Shown here: positions 8,220 to 17,144 of the stretch, one piece after another
How positions within the stretch are numbered: position 1 is the stretch's first letter
How the letters are laid out: the number at the start of each line of letters is the position of its first letter
Origin: an uncultured Roseobacter sp.
Lineage (GTDB): Bacteria > Pseudomonadota > Alphaproteobacteria > Rhodobacterales > Rhodobacteraceae
DNA: 64,000 nucleotides
Reading direction: 5' to 3'
Assembly (NCBI GenBank): GCA_947501635.1
Contig: CANMWT010000010.1
Location: 48,043-112,042 of the forward strand
Translations under genes and position numbers: made by a program
The notes under the pieces: model-generated
Told to the model about the DNA's origin: nothing
Databases searched by the model: none
What the model saw: the letters and a program-made list of their open reading frames with translations, nothing else

Positions 8220-9865
8220 GATTTCAGCCCGTAAACATCCTGCGCTGCCTGTGAACTGATGAGCCCGTCTTGAATGTCGCGCGCGATATCCTGCGTGCGC
8301 CGGTCCTCGGGAGGTCCGAAGCCGCCACCCCCTGGCGTTTCAAACACCAGTGTCTGGCCGCGGCGGACCGTGATCTCGCCTTTGCCTGGCAGGTCTGCGC
8401 CGGTATGGCCGATCCTGATCCGGCCCGCAGCACCGGGCAGTCCCCCGCTGCGACCCTGAGCGGGGTTCAACACCCGTTCAACCGAAAGAAACACCATAAA
8501 ATCCTCATCTGTCGCAGATTGCAGCTCGATCTGCTGTCCCAGTCCACCGCGATACCGACCCGCGCCGCCGCTGTCTTGCTTTAACTCGCGCCGCTTGAAC
8601 AGTACGGGGGCAACCGCTTCTGTCGTTTCGATCTGCGAGCCCCAGACCCCCGACGGAAAGGCCGTCGCCGACAGACCGTCAAGCCCGGGCCGGGCGCCGG
8701 TGCCGCCATTAAAGACAAGCTCCAATGCGAATTGTGTCCCGCCGGACAGTGCTGCCTCGGCTACATGGCGCATCGGCAGATCATACATACAGGACGCTCC
8801 CTCTGCCGGAACTTTGTCTGGCAAGGCCTGAGACAGGCACCCATAGACAAGATCAGGTGTCATCTGACCAAGCGTATGGCGCATAGCCACGGGTGCAGGT
8901 GGTGGCGCGTTCAGGATGCAATCCTGCGGCGCTGTGACCTGAAACGGCGCAAGCGAGCCTGCATTGTTGGGAATATCCGGCCCGATGATGCAGCGCAGCG
9001 CGAAAACGGAATAGGCGGTGGCGTAGTTGAGCGGCACGTTGATGCCTTTGTTGGACAGACCGGACGTGCCACTGAAATCCAGCAAAACCAGATCGGGTGT
9101 GATTGTCAGTGCGGCATGCAGGTCGATTTCCTTTTCATACCCGTCGACTTTGAGCTTGCTGTGCCAACTGCCGGCGGGCAGCGCGGCGATTGCGTCGATT
9201 GTCCCACGGTAAGACGTGTCGATGATGTAGTCAGCGAGATCATCAAGATGGTCGATCCCAAACTCAGACATCATACCCACCAGCCGCGCGGCACCGGCCT
9301 CGCAACAGGCGATCAAAGCGTAGATGTCGCCTTCGTTTGCCACCGGCTCGCGCGAATTGGATTTGACAATCTCCATCAACAGCGCGTTGAGCACGCCACC
9401 GTCCATTAGTTTGCATGGCGGAATGAGCAGGCCCTCGTCGTAGATATCCGCCCCTTCAGGCCCCATGCCCAAGCCCCCCAGATCTACAAGATGCGACGTA
9501 CAAGAGGTAAAGCCGATAAGAGCGCCTCGGTGGAACACCGGCATCAACAACAAAAAATCGTTGAGATGCCCAGAGGCAATCCACGGGTCATTCGTCAGGT
9601 AGATGTCGCCCGGTTTCATCTGCTCCAGCGCAAAGCGTGCGCGCAGCGTTTTTACCGCTTCGGCCATTGTGTTGATATGCCCGGGCGTGCCAGTGACGGC
9701 CTGTGCCAGCATGCGACCCTGCCGATCGAAAATCCCAGCCGAGATGTCTCCGCATTCACGCACAATGGGGCTGAAGGCCGCGCGTATCAGCGCTTGGCCC
9801 TGTTCTTCGACCACCGCAAGCAGGCGGTTCCACATCACCTGGAGATCAGTATCAGCCATGCTCAT
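8216..9865 (-). CDS. hyuB: Hydantoinase/oxoprolinase subunit B family protein
   Basis: Subunit B of the ATP-dependent hydantoinase / 5-oxoprolinase / acetone carboxylase-like family, about 549 residues. Recognisable segments are the N-terminal WNRLLAVVEEQGQALIRAAF, SPIVRECGDISAGIFD, LTNDPWIASGHLNDF, and the C-terminal TPGGGGFGPPEDR typical of the family. An open frame extends 61 codons further, but the ATG at 9865 is chosen because AAGGAGG stands 6 bases upstream and homology starts there. This overlaps the end of hyuA by 14 bases. The partner subunit is hyuA; together they would hydrolyse a cyclic amide or imide with ATP. Confidence 0.9.
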   Translation of the reverse strand: MSMADTDLQVMWNRLLAVVEEQGQALIRAAFSPIVRECGDISAGIFDRQGRMLAQAVTGTPGHINTMAEAVKTLRARFALEQMKPGDIYLTNDPWIASGHLNDFLLLMPVFHRGALIGFTSCTSHLVDLGGLGMGPEGADIYDEGLLIPPCKLMDGGVLNALLMEIVKSNSREPVANEGDIYALIACCEAGAARLVGMMSEFGIDHLDDLADYIIDTSYRGTIDAIAALPAGSWHSKLKVDGYEKEIDLHAALTITPDLVLLDFSGTSGLSNKGINVPLNYATAYSVFALRCIIGPDIPNNAGSLAPFQVTAPQDCILNAPPPAPVAMRHTLGQMTPDLVYGCLSQALPDKVPAEGASCMYDLPMRHVAEAALSGGTQFALELVFNGGTGARPGLDGLSATAFPSGVWGSQIETTEAVAPVLFKRRELKQDSGGAGRYRGGLGQQIELQSATDEDFMVFLSVERVLNPAQGRSGGLPGAAGRIRIGHTGADLPGKGEITVRRGQTLVFETPGGGGFGPPEDRRTQDIARDIQDGLISSQAAQDVYGLKS

Positions 9866-11960
9866 ATGTGTCCTCCTTGCGCCGTTGCAGCCAGATATTG
9901 CCATCCTCATCCATGCGCGCATCAAAATCCGCACTGACGAATGTGGTGGTCTGCGGTTCTGTGATAAGCGCCGGGCCTTCAAGGAAATCACCGGCACGCA
10001 ACTCGGCGCGGTTGTACAGTCCTGCAGCGCGCCACTGGCGGGTGACATCGCAGAAAACGGAGCGTTTGCCCGTGGCCTTGGCGGGTGTTCTAACCGGCGT
10101 TTGTACAGATTGCCTCACGGGCCGCGCTTTCGATGATACTTCGACCGCCCAATTTAGGATTTCGATTTTCATACCGGGAACGGCGCGACTGAACTGACGG
10201 CTATATTCGTCTTCGAAAGCGCGTTGCAACAGCGGTACGTCCGCATCTGTAAGCCGATGATCGGGCAGCGATATCTGAATTTCGTGACCCTGCCCATGGT
10301 ACCGCATGTAGGCCGCACGCCGGTGCACAAGCGTGCCTTGCGGTGCACCGGCGCGGACAAGGCTTTCTGCCTCATCTGCCATTGCATCAAGAAATCGGTT
10401 GAGCCCGTCCACATCCATAGTGTCCAGCGTGCAATACCGCGACCGCACGGTTTCGAATGAAACAGGCGCGAACAGAAACCCTACGGCAGAGCCCACGCCG
10501 GGATTTTTAGGGATCAGGATGCGGTCGACCTGCGCGCGCCGCGCGACGCGTGTTGCATGCAATGGACCATTGCCCCCAAATGCGATCATAACACGTGTTG
10601 ACAGATCCTTGCCCGTTTCGACCGCATGCATCCGCCCTGCCCCGGCCATGTTTTCGTTTACGATTTCACTCACGCCATGGGCCGCGCCCGTAGCGTCCAT
10701 CCCCATCGGAAGCCCAACCGCCGCCTCAAGCGCACGACTGGCGGCCTGCGTATCCATCTCAAGTCGCCCCTCGGCAAACAGCTTCGGATCGATCAGACCC
10801 AGTGTCACATCCGCATCCGTCACAGTCGCATGCGTCCCGCCTTTGGCAAAGGCTGCGGGTCCGGGGACGGAACCTGCACTTTCAGGCCCGATCTGCAAGC
10901 GTCCCAACCGATCCACATGCGCAATCGAACCGCCCCCGGCACCGATTTCGATCATTTCGATAACGGGGATACGTACTGGCATGCCTGACCCTTTGATGAA
11001 CCTCTCGGCGCGGGCAATCTCGAATCTGCGTGTGGTCAGCGGACGGAATTCATCAATCAGACAAAGCTTGGCGGTTGTCCCGCCCATATCAAAACTCAAC
11101 ACTTCGGCTTCGTTGGTTTCAGCGGCGATACGCGCGGCAAGAATGGCGCCACCGGCTGGTCCACTCTCGACGAGGCGGATTGGCAACCGTGCGGCCGTCT
11201 CGATGGTGGTCATTCCGCCCCCAGCGGTCATCATCAGGATCGGACACATCAGACCCATTGCAGTAAATCGCGCCTGAAACCCGGCAAGGTAGCCGGCCAT
11301 AAGGGGCTGGATGTATGCATTTGCAATCGTCGTGGACAGTCGGTCAAATTCGCGCGCTTCTGGGCTGACCTCATGAGACAGCGAAATTACCAGTTCAGGC
11401 AGTGCCGCCGTCAGCATTTCGCGCAGCCGCAATTCATGGGCGGGATTTGCATAGGCGTGCATCAGGCAGACGGCGACGGCCTGCACACCACTATTGGCCA
11501 GCTCCTTTGTCAACGCCGCAACGCCGGCTTCGTCGAAGGGTTCGACCTCCGCGCCGGTGGCGGTCATGCGGCCTGCGATCGTAAAGGCGCGCGCGCGCGG
11601 CACCAGCAGGTCCGGCTTGACCAGATTGATGTCATATTGGCTGTAGCGCCGCTCGTAGGCGATCTCCAGAATGTCGCGAAACCCTGCAGTCGTAACCGTT
11701 GCTACCACCGCCCCGCGCCGTTCAATCAAAGCATTGGTGGCCAGTGTCGTGCCGTGAATAAAACCTTCGATCTGTGACCATCCCGCGCCTGCCTCGGTCA
11801 GAACGCGCTCCGCGCCTTCAAGCGCGCCAAGCGTCGGGTTCAACGGCGTGGTCGGCGTTTTGGTCGTTGCAAGGATGGTGTCATGCACATCGGCTAACAC
11901 AGTGTCAGTAAATGTGCCGCCGATATCTATAGCCAGGCGGAGCCTGTTCGAGTTTTGCAT
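9852..11960 (-). CDS. hyuA: Hydantoinase/oxoprolinase subunit A family protein
   Basis: Subunit A of the hydantoinase/oxoprolinase family, 702 residues, with the actin-like ATPase fold. The start LAIDIGGTFTDTVLA is the phosphate-1 motif. FIHGTTLATNALIERRG, LVESGPAGGAILAA, LSFDMGGTTAKLCLID and FGGNGPLHA are all diagnostic. It heads a leftward operon with hyuB, aminotransferase, racemase-like enzyme and dehydrogenase, the first upstream gene being 274 bases away. Substrate candidates are hydantoins, 5-oxoproline or related lactams. N-carbamoylase is absent from the operon, which argues against a complete classical hydantoin pathway here. Confidence 0.92.
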   Translation of the reverse strand: MQNSNRLRLAIDIGGTFTDTVLADVHDTILATTKTPTTPLNPTLGALEGAERVLTEAGAGWSQIEGFIHGTTLATNALIERRGAVVATVTTAGFRDILEIAYERRYSQYDINLVKPDLLVPRARAFTIAGRMTATGAEVEPFDEAGVAALTKELANSGVQAVAVCLMHAYANPAHELRLREMLTAALPELVISLSHEVSPEAREFDRLSTTIANAYIQPLMAGYLAGFQARFTAMGLMCPILMMTAGGGMTTIETAARLPIRLVESGPAGGAILAARIAAETNEAEVLSFDMGGTTAKLCLIDEFRPLTTRRFEIARAERFIKGSGMPVRIPVIEMIEIGAGGGSIAHVDRLGRLQIGPESAGSVPGPAAFAKGGTHATVTDADVTLGLIDPKLFAEGRLEMDTQAASRALEAAVGLPMGMDATGAAHGVSEIVNENMAGAGRMHAVETGKDLSTRVMIAFGGNGPLHATRVARRAQVDRILIPKNPGVGSAVGFLFAPVSFETVRSRYCTLDTMDVDGLNRFLDAMADEAESLVRAGAPQGTLVHRRAAYMRYHGQGHEIQISLPDHRLTDADVPLLQRAFEDEYSRQFSRAVPGMKIEILNWAVEVSSKARPVRQSVQTPVRTPAKATGKRSVFCDVTRQWRAAGLYNRAELRAGDFLEGPALITEPQTTTFVSADFDARMDEDGNIWLQRRKEDTYEHG

Positions 11961-12234
11961 GAAAAAGGGACCAGATCAGAGCGGTTAGAGCCAGCATCCA
12001 AAAATGACGATGCGGGTTGGCAATTCAGAGCGAAGGCCAAAGCAGGTCAGACGACGAGATCGCAGCCGGTAGACCGACGCCCCAAGTCTGTTCGCTTGCA
12101 ATAGGCCAGCATCTGCATTTCTCATCTCTTGCGGTCGGTCAAACGCTGCACGAGGCCGGGCCTGTCTGTCAATACAAATGCGAAACAGATGCGCCCGATT
12201 TCGCACTGTGCATCTGGAATGGGTGCATCCTGCG

Positions 12235-15200
12235 TCAGTCGCCAGACCCTGTGTAGCCCGCAACCACCTGCAGCAGTTTGAACGATGTGGCGGCATCATT
12301 CTCGACAACGGCGAGGAACTCTTCAGCCCCAAGTCGCAAGGCCTCGATCTCGGTCTCCGCGCGCATGGTCAACGCTCGTGGCACATTGCGGATCAGACCC
12401 AATTCTCCGACGATCGTGCCGGCCCCCACGGTTGCGATAAGTTGCGGCTCGCCTCCTTCGATGGGGTTATACAAACCAGCAGAGCCCGACAACAGCATGT
12501 AAGCCCCGTCCGTCGGGTCGTCATTCTTGGAAAAAATCACCTCTCCGGGTGCTGCATGGAACCACTTGGCTCCAAAGGCCAGAAGCCGCAGTTGCTTGCG
12601 GTCCAAACCCGAGAAAAGGTCTGTTCTCTCCAGCGCGCGCACTTTCCTTTGCAAATCCAGCGTCGCGGCGGAATCGTCACCGGTTTCGAACGCGGGCTCG
12701 GCCGTTAGCATCCGCCCTTGCGACACTTCCAGATGCATGTCGAAATAGTCAGGATTTTCAAAGCTGTCGGAGATGTAAATGAGCGTGGTATCCGGCAGCA
12801 ACTTGCGCAGGTTCTTGTGTACCATGACGCGCAGCTTCTGATCGTAGGAAGACAAGACTTGCTCCATGATCAGGATATCCGGTCGCTTGATCGCGGCACG
12901 GATCAATGCGAGGGGTTCGGCAAAAATGGCTGGCAGGTTTGCGCCCCCCAGCTCCAGCGGCAGATCATAAATCAAGTCTGTGACCGCTGGCTTGAGCCCC
13001 TCTTCCTCAAGGATATCGGCAACGATCTTGCGCACTTCATCCGCCTTGCTGCCCGCACCGTCAGACAGCTTGCCGAACAAAGCGTTTTCAAGCAGCGACA
13101 TGCCTTCCGCAATCCGATCGGGATCGAGCGGCGCATACGTCACGCCCAAGGCGTCCTTCAGCTTGTCGCGGTGCTCCACCCGCTTTGTCAGGATGCTGTC
13201 CTGCATCTCGGCAGTGAATGCCGGACCGATCTGTTCGGCCGAGATCTGGGCAGGCAGGCTCATCAGAATTGCCTTGTCACCCGCGCTCAATGCTTCAAGT
13301 GAACCTTGTTGCACAGAGCGAACCACCTCTACAGATTTTTCGAACAGCGCGGGATCCAATCCCAGTTTGCGAAACAGCGGGTGTTCGGTGCCGTCAGTGC
13401 CAAAAATTTTGTTGAGAACTTCGATCACATCGGACGACAAACGCAACAGCTCATTCTCCAGACCCAGCCGGGCCATCAACTCGAAAAGCGGTTTTTGCTG
13501 CGACAGTTCCTGCTGGTTCATCGGGCGTTTCAGGCTCGCAAAAAACAGGTTGCTGGCAACCGGCAGAGCGGGATTGTAGCGCGCGGGGTCAAAGCGGTAG
13601 ACGTACCGGGAGAGCCCCGCTTCCTCGACAGCCGCCCAGACTTTGGACCGGATGGCCACGATACGGTCTTGCAAATCACGCGAAACACAAGCGTCAATCA
13701 CTTGGTCCAGCGACTTGCGGAACATGGGGCCATCCGATCCGATTGCTTCGATCAGGGCGAGCCACCATGCGCGCAGGTCGGTTTCGTTCTCGGCGCCCGC
13801 CCGCTTTGGATCGAGCCACTCCGCATCGAAAGGATCCACACTGTTGCCGGAGGCCAGAGCTTCGGCCAGCGCTGCGTTTTCACCGTCTTCTTGCTTTAAG
13901 TGTGGGCTGTTTCGTACTGGCATCATTGCATTTTCACCAAATGAACCGCGGAAGAGAACCGGCCGTGAGTTTGCATGGCCGATCCGCGCGGCAATTGTCG
14001 CCTGATGAAGCGTGTTCAGTTCATGTTCGCCAATCTTCAAGGTGCCTGTGGTGGGGGTCAGTTCCCGCGTGAGAACGTCTGCCAATGCGTGCCTGTCCTC
14101 TTCGCTGGCCGCTTCGATGCCGACCAGCGCGCCGGGTTCTATGTTAAACGAGATGTTTTCCAGCACAGTGTTGCCATCGCCATCGTTGACCGACACGTCG
14201 CGCAGGACAACAGCGCCCTTGAGGTTGGGGATTTCGGCGGGCGTTTCCAGCATCAACCGCTCGTCGATCACGCCCGGTGGTGAGAATTTTTCGATCACCG
14301 TTTCCCAGCGCAGGCTCATGTCCTGTGCCTGATTGTAGTAAGTCAGCAGCTCTTTCCATGGCGAGCTGAGGTCCTTGTATGCGGCAAGGGCTGCAACCAA
14401 AGCCCCCAGCGATACGGCACCTTGAATGACAAGGTAGCCACCGATCGAGAAAAAGAAAAACGGTGTAAGCTGTGTAATGAAGTTATTGATAAACTTCATG
14501 AAAAACTTTTTCTGATAGATTTTGAATCGAATACCGAAGACAATGCCCAGACGATCGGTGATCATGGACAACCGGTACCGCCAGCCGCCGTTCTCGCGCA
14601 GATCGCTTGCGCCGGCTGCGCTCTCTCCGATCATGGCGGCAAGCTTTCTGACTTCCTTAATGCGTTCTTTGTTCATCAGATTGATCTGACGCTGCAATTT
14701 CGGGATCAGCCAGGCTTGCAACGGGATCAACGCGATGGCTGCCAGCCCGAACCAGAAGCTTTGCAGAAACAGAAAGAAAAGGATGGTCAGCATTTGCCCT
14801 GCCTGCAAGACGGGTTGCGTGAGGGCATCCCCCATCATCCCACCCATGGGTTCGGTTTCGCCGGTCACCATTGCGACCAATTCGCCTTGCGAGGTGCGTT
14901 GGAAATAGGGTTTTGGAAAGCGCAGCATCCGGGCAATGAGCCCATAGCGGAGTCTTCGAAGCATCCGTTCGGACAGCACGCCTTTCATGGTGTTGATTCG
15001 CATTTTCAGCAAACCGTGGACCAGTACCGCCAACAGAAACGCGATGCAGAGCAGGCCCAAGAACTGGATTTGGTCCAATGCTACACCAAAAAAATCGATT
15101 TGAGAGGATTGCGCGCCAATAGCGTCGTTGATGATCCTTTTGGGCAGCTCAAGGGTCAGAAAAAGAAATGGAAACAGGCATATAGTGACCGCAAGCAAGA

Positions 15201-15264
15201 CGAATTGGTCTCGTTTGGAATGTTTCCAAATGAATTGAAACAGTGTCTTTTCGATCTTTCGCAC
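12235..15264 (-). CDS. ABC-exporter-like protein with degenerate ATPase, large insert and cNMP-binding tail
   Basis: A 1009-residue protein. Residues 1-330 form a type IV ABC exporter membrane domain with about six hydrophobic segments. Residues 345-450 and 760-855 are the two halves of an ABC nucleotide-binding domain in which every catalytic element is changed. Walker A reads VGIEAASEED (about 381-390) instead of GxxGxGKS/T. The Q-loop Gln is Ser (NSRPVLF). The signature is ELGGA. Walker B is DILIMEQ with Met in place of Asp. The H-loop His is replaced (IYISDS). About 310 residues of helical sequence are inserted between the halves. Residues 880-1000 are a cyclic-nucleotide-binding-like domain (PGEVIFSKNDDP, GTIVGELGLI, PRALTMRA). 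It probably cannot hydrolyse ATP and may be a regulatory or scaffold membrane protein. Confidence 0.85.
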   Translation of the reverse strand: MRKIEKTLFQFIWKHSKRDQFVLLAVTICLFPFLFLTLELPKRIINDAIGAQSSQIDFFGVALDQIQFLGLLCIAFLLAVLVHGLLKMRINTMKGVLSERMLRRLRYGLIARMLRFPKPYFQRTSQGELVAMVTGETEPMGGMMGDALTQPVLQAGQMLTILFFLFLQSFWFGLAAIALIPLQAWLIPKLQRQINLMNKERIKEVRKLAAMIGESAAGASDLRENGGWRYRLSMITDRLGIVFGIRFKIYQKKFFMKFINNFITQLTPFFFFSIGGYLVIQGAVSLGALVAALAAYKDLSSPWKELLTYYNQAQDMSLRWETVIEKFSPPGVIDERLMLETPAEIPNLKGAVVLRDVSVNDGDGNTVLENISFNIEPGALVGIEAASEEDRHALADVLTRELTPTTGTLKIGEHELNTLHQATIAARIGHANSRPVLFRGSFGENAMMPVRNSPHLKQEDGENAALAEALASGNSVDPFDAEWLDPKRAGAENETDLRAWWLALIEAIGSDGPMFRKSLDQVIDACVSRDLQDRIVAIRSKVWAAVEEAGLSRYVYRFDPARYNPALPVASNLFFASLKRPMNQQELSQQKPLFELMARLGLENELLRLSSDVIEVLNKIFGTDGTEHPLFRKLGLDPALFEKSVEVVRSVQQGSLEALSAGDKAILMSLPAQISAEQIGPAFTAEMQDSILTKRVEHRDKLKDALGVTYAPLDPDRIAEGMSLLENALFGKLSDGAGSKADEVRKIVADILEEEGLKPAVTDLIYDLPLELGGANLPAIFAEPLALIRAAIKRPDILIMEQVLSSYDQKLRVMVHKNLRKLLPDTTLIYISDSFENPDYFDMHLEVSQGRMLTAEPAFETGDDSAATLDLQRKVRALERTDLFSGLDRKQLRLLAFGAKWFHAAPGEVIFSKNDDPTDGAYMLLSGSAGLYNPIEGGEPQLIATVGAGTIVGELGLIRNVPRALTMRAETEIEALRLGAEEFLAVVENDAATSFKLLQVVAGYTGSGD

Positions 15265-15525
15265 CCCTACGCGCGACGTCCGGGCGCGGACGTTCGCGAC
15301 ACCCTACTGCTGCAAACCTTAGCGCGACAACGAAAATTTAGCCAATCGGCGCATGCTGATGCAAGAATCCGGGTGAATGTCGTTTGATTGTGCAATGCGC
15401 CGCGCGAGCCACGCTCTCCGCACAAAAGGCCTTTTCCGACGACAGCCTCAAGATGGGCACGAAGCTGTCCCATACATGACCAGATTGTCTTTTAGAGATT
15501 TGTCAGCTTCGCAAGGAGAAAGACG

Positions 15526-15708
15526 ATGAAAGACATAACCAACGAAGAAGACGTCCGTCACGGACGCCTGTTTGAACTGCTGCGCCAGAAAAATCAGGCG
15601 GCAACTACAGTTGCGCGTGTTCGAGGCTACAATATTCGGAAAATCAGCGCTGACGAAATGCAGATGCTTCAAGCCGCTGCAGTAAGGTCGCTGCAGCCGA
15701 GCCAGTAG
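15526..15708 (+). CDS. Small hypothetical protein (60 aa)
   Basis: A short charged protein starting MKDITNEEDVRHGRLFELL, with a clear ribosome binding site (AAGGAGAAAGACG before the ATG at 15526). It has no signal peptide or membrane segment. The segment TTVARVRGYNIRKISADEM could form two helices. Nothing similar is recognised. It is divergent from the 1009-residue ABC-like gene and convergent with the sensor-like gene. The ribosome binding site and codon choice favour a real gene. Confidence 0.55.
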   Translation: MKDITNEEDVRHGRLFELLRQKNQAATTVARVRGYNIRKISADEMQMLQAAAVRSLQPSQ

Positions 15709-15742
15709 TAAAAGCTCGTCTGCAGCACTGCTCTACGTATTT

Positions 15743-16315
15743 TTAAAAGAATGCCTCGGCGTTCAGGCCAATGGTCATTGCTCCGACAACCTCGCCTGTG
15801 GCCGGATCGCTCAGCGATACTGAGATCTGGCCTTGGTAGCTTTGGGTGCTTTCATCAAATTCAACGGCATCCACAAAAACGGCGCCCGTACCGGCGTTGA
15901 AGGTTTTCGTGTATTTCTCTTCATCGCCTTGCCAGTAATCCGAGGTCACATCGCTCGCGGCGACATTCAGCCCGACGGCATCCATCACGAAGATCTCCAT
16001 GATCCGGCCCCCGGAAGCGGCAACCTGTTCGGCGAGAAAACCTGACAGGTCGCGCGTCATCACTTCATTTATCAGGGGCTGGTCGGCTTGTCCGATCTGT
16101 GCGCGCCAAGCTGCGTCCCATTCCAATATCTGTGCTTCCGAACTTCCGGCTGTCTGTGCGTTTTGGGCATTTATCGCATCGATTACCTGAGTGGATTCAG
16201 CCCAGGTCATAATGTTGGTCTCCACAAATGCCCGCATCGCTGGCGGCGCATCCACAGCCTGGGCAAACGTTGCAGCAACCACCAGCGGTGCCGACAAGAC
16301 AAGAGAACGAAACAT
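15743..16315 (-). CDS. Periplasmic sensor-like (Cache/PDC) domain protein
   Basis: Predicted exported protein of 190 residues with a signal peptide MFRSLVLSAPLVVAATFAQA. The mature part resembles a single Cache (PAS-like periplasmic ligand-binding) domain: IMEIFVMDAVGLNVAASD, then TSDYWQGDEEKYTKTF, and a final strand with ATGEVVGAMTIGLNAEAF. Such domains normally sit in histidine kinases or chemoreceptors and are tied to a membrane and a cytoplasmic module; here the protein ends after the sensor domain. The ATG at 16315 has an AAAGGACC ribosome binding site and the signal peptide starts there, so the 11 upstream codons are excluded. The role could be ligand capture for another receptor. Confidence 0.65.
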   Translation of the reverse strand: MFRSLVLSAPLVVAATFAQAVDAPPAMRAFVETNIMTWAESTQVIDAINAQNAQTAGSSEAQILEWDAAWRAQIGQADQPLINEVMTRDLSGFLAEQVAASGGRIMEIFVMDAVGLNVAASDVTSDYWQGDEEKYTKTFNAGTGAVFVDAVEFDESTQSYQGQISVSLSDPATGEVVGAMTIGLNAEAFF

Positions 16316-16406
16316 GCTTGGGGTCCTTTCAACAAAACGGCCCGCCAAGACAGCGCAGCCTCTCCGCGCAGCCTACCCACCTTGCATTTAACATGAGGTA
16401 AAAGGT

Positions 16407-17144
16407 CTAGGAGTTTCCGCGAAACCCAGTCGCTACAACAAATTTTTCTGAACTGTCGGCGCGTGATGCCGGCGGTTTTATGTTGGCCACTTTTGAGAAT
16501 CGCTGTTTGAGCAGCTTTTGCAAATCGCCTTCTGCGCCTCCGGCCAGCACTTTGGCCACAAAGGTGCCGCCCTCCTCCAAAACATCAAAAGCAAAGTACG
16601 CTGCCGCCTCGCACAGGGCTATGATGCGCAAATGGTCGGTTTGCTTGTGGCCGGAACTGGCGGCCGCCATATCCGACATCACCACATCCGCTTTGCCACC
16701 CAGCCATTCCTTTACCTTTTCGTCCGCATCATCTTCCATGAAATCCAGCTGATAAAGTGCACAGCCGGCGATCGGCTCCATTTCTTGCAGATCGACACCG
16801 ATGATCGAGCCGACAGCCTTGCCGGATTTCTCCCCCAGCGCATTGACGCGTTTGACCGCCACCTGACACCATCCACCCGGGGCGCAGCCCAGATCGACAA
16901 CGCGCGCGCCGGGCACCAGAAACCGGTATTTGTCGTCCAGTTCCATGATCTTGAAGGCTGCGCGACCCCGATACCCTTCAGATTTGGCGCGTTTAACGTA
17001 AGGATCATTCAATTGCCGCTGCAGCCAGCGGGTTGAACTGAGTTTGCGTCCCCGCGCGGATTTCACCTTTACCTTGAGTTCGCGCTGCCCCCGGCCCGAT
17101 GTGTTTTTCCCCGAAGGAGTTTTTCCGGTCGGACCCTTGGCCAT
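16407..17144 (-). CDS. rlmE: 23S rRNA 2'-O-ribose U2552 methyltransferase RlmE (FtsJ)
   Basis: SAM-dependent rRNA methyltransferase of 245 residues. The catalytic K-D-K-E set is visible: Lys in [12 protein letters not shown], Asp in [14 protein letters not shown], Lys in [11 protein letters not shown] and Glu in [15 protein letters not shown]. The SAM site is [16 protein letters not shown] basic N-terminal extension of about 35 residues precedes the fold, as in many alphaproteobacterial RlmE proteins. The start overlaps the stop of the ppx/gppA gene as TGATG, so both are co-translated. Function is late 50S assembly. Confidence 0.94.
   Translation of the reverse strand: MAKGPTGKTPSGKNTSGRGQRELKVKVKSARGRKLSSTRWLQRQLNDPYVKRAKSEGYRGRAAFKIMELDDKYRFLVPGARVVDLGCAPGGWCQVAVKRVNALGEKSGKAVGSIIGVDLQEMEPIAGCALYQLDFMEDDADEKVKEWLGGKADVVMSDMAAASSGHKQTDHLRIIALCEAAAYFAFDVLEEGGTFVAKVLAGGAEGDLQKLLKQRFSKVANIKPPASRADSSEKFVVATGFRGNS

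Noticed and set aside
10333..11277. Rightward 314-codon open frame
   Set aside because: Antisense to hyuA with Ser/Pro/Arg-rich low-complexity sequence and no ribosome binding site.
14422..15387. Rightward 321-codon open frame rich in Gln and His
   Set aside because: Antisense to the ABC-like gene; composition is typical of a shadow frame.
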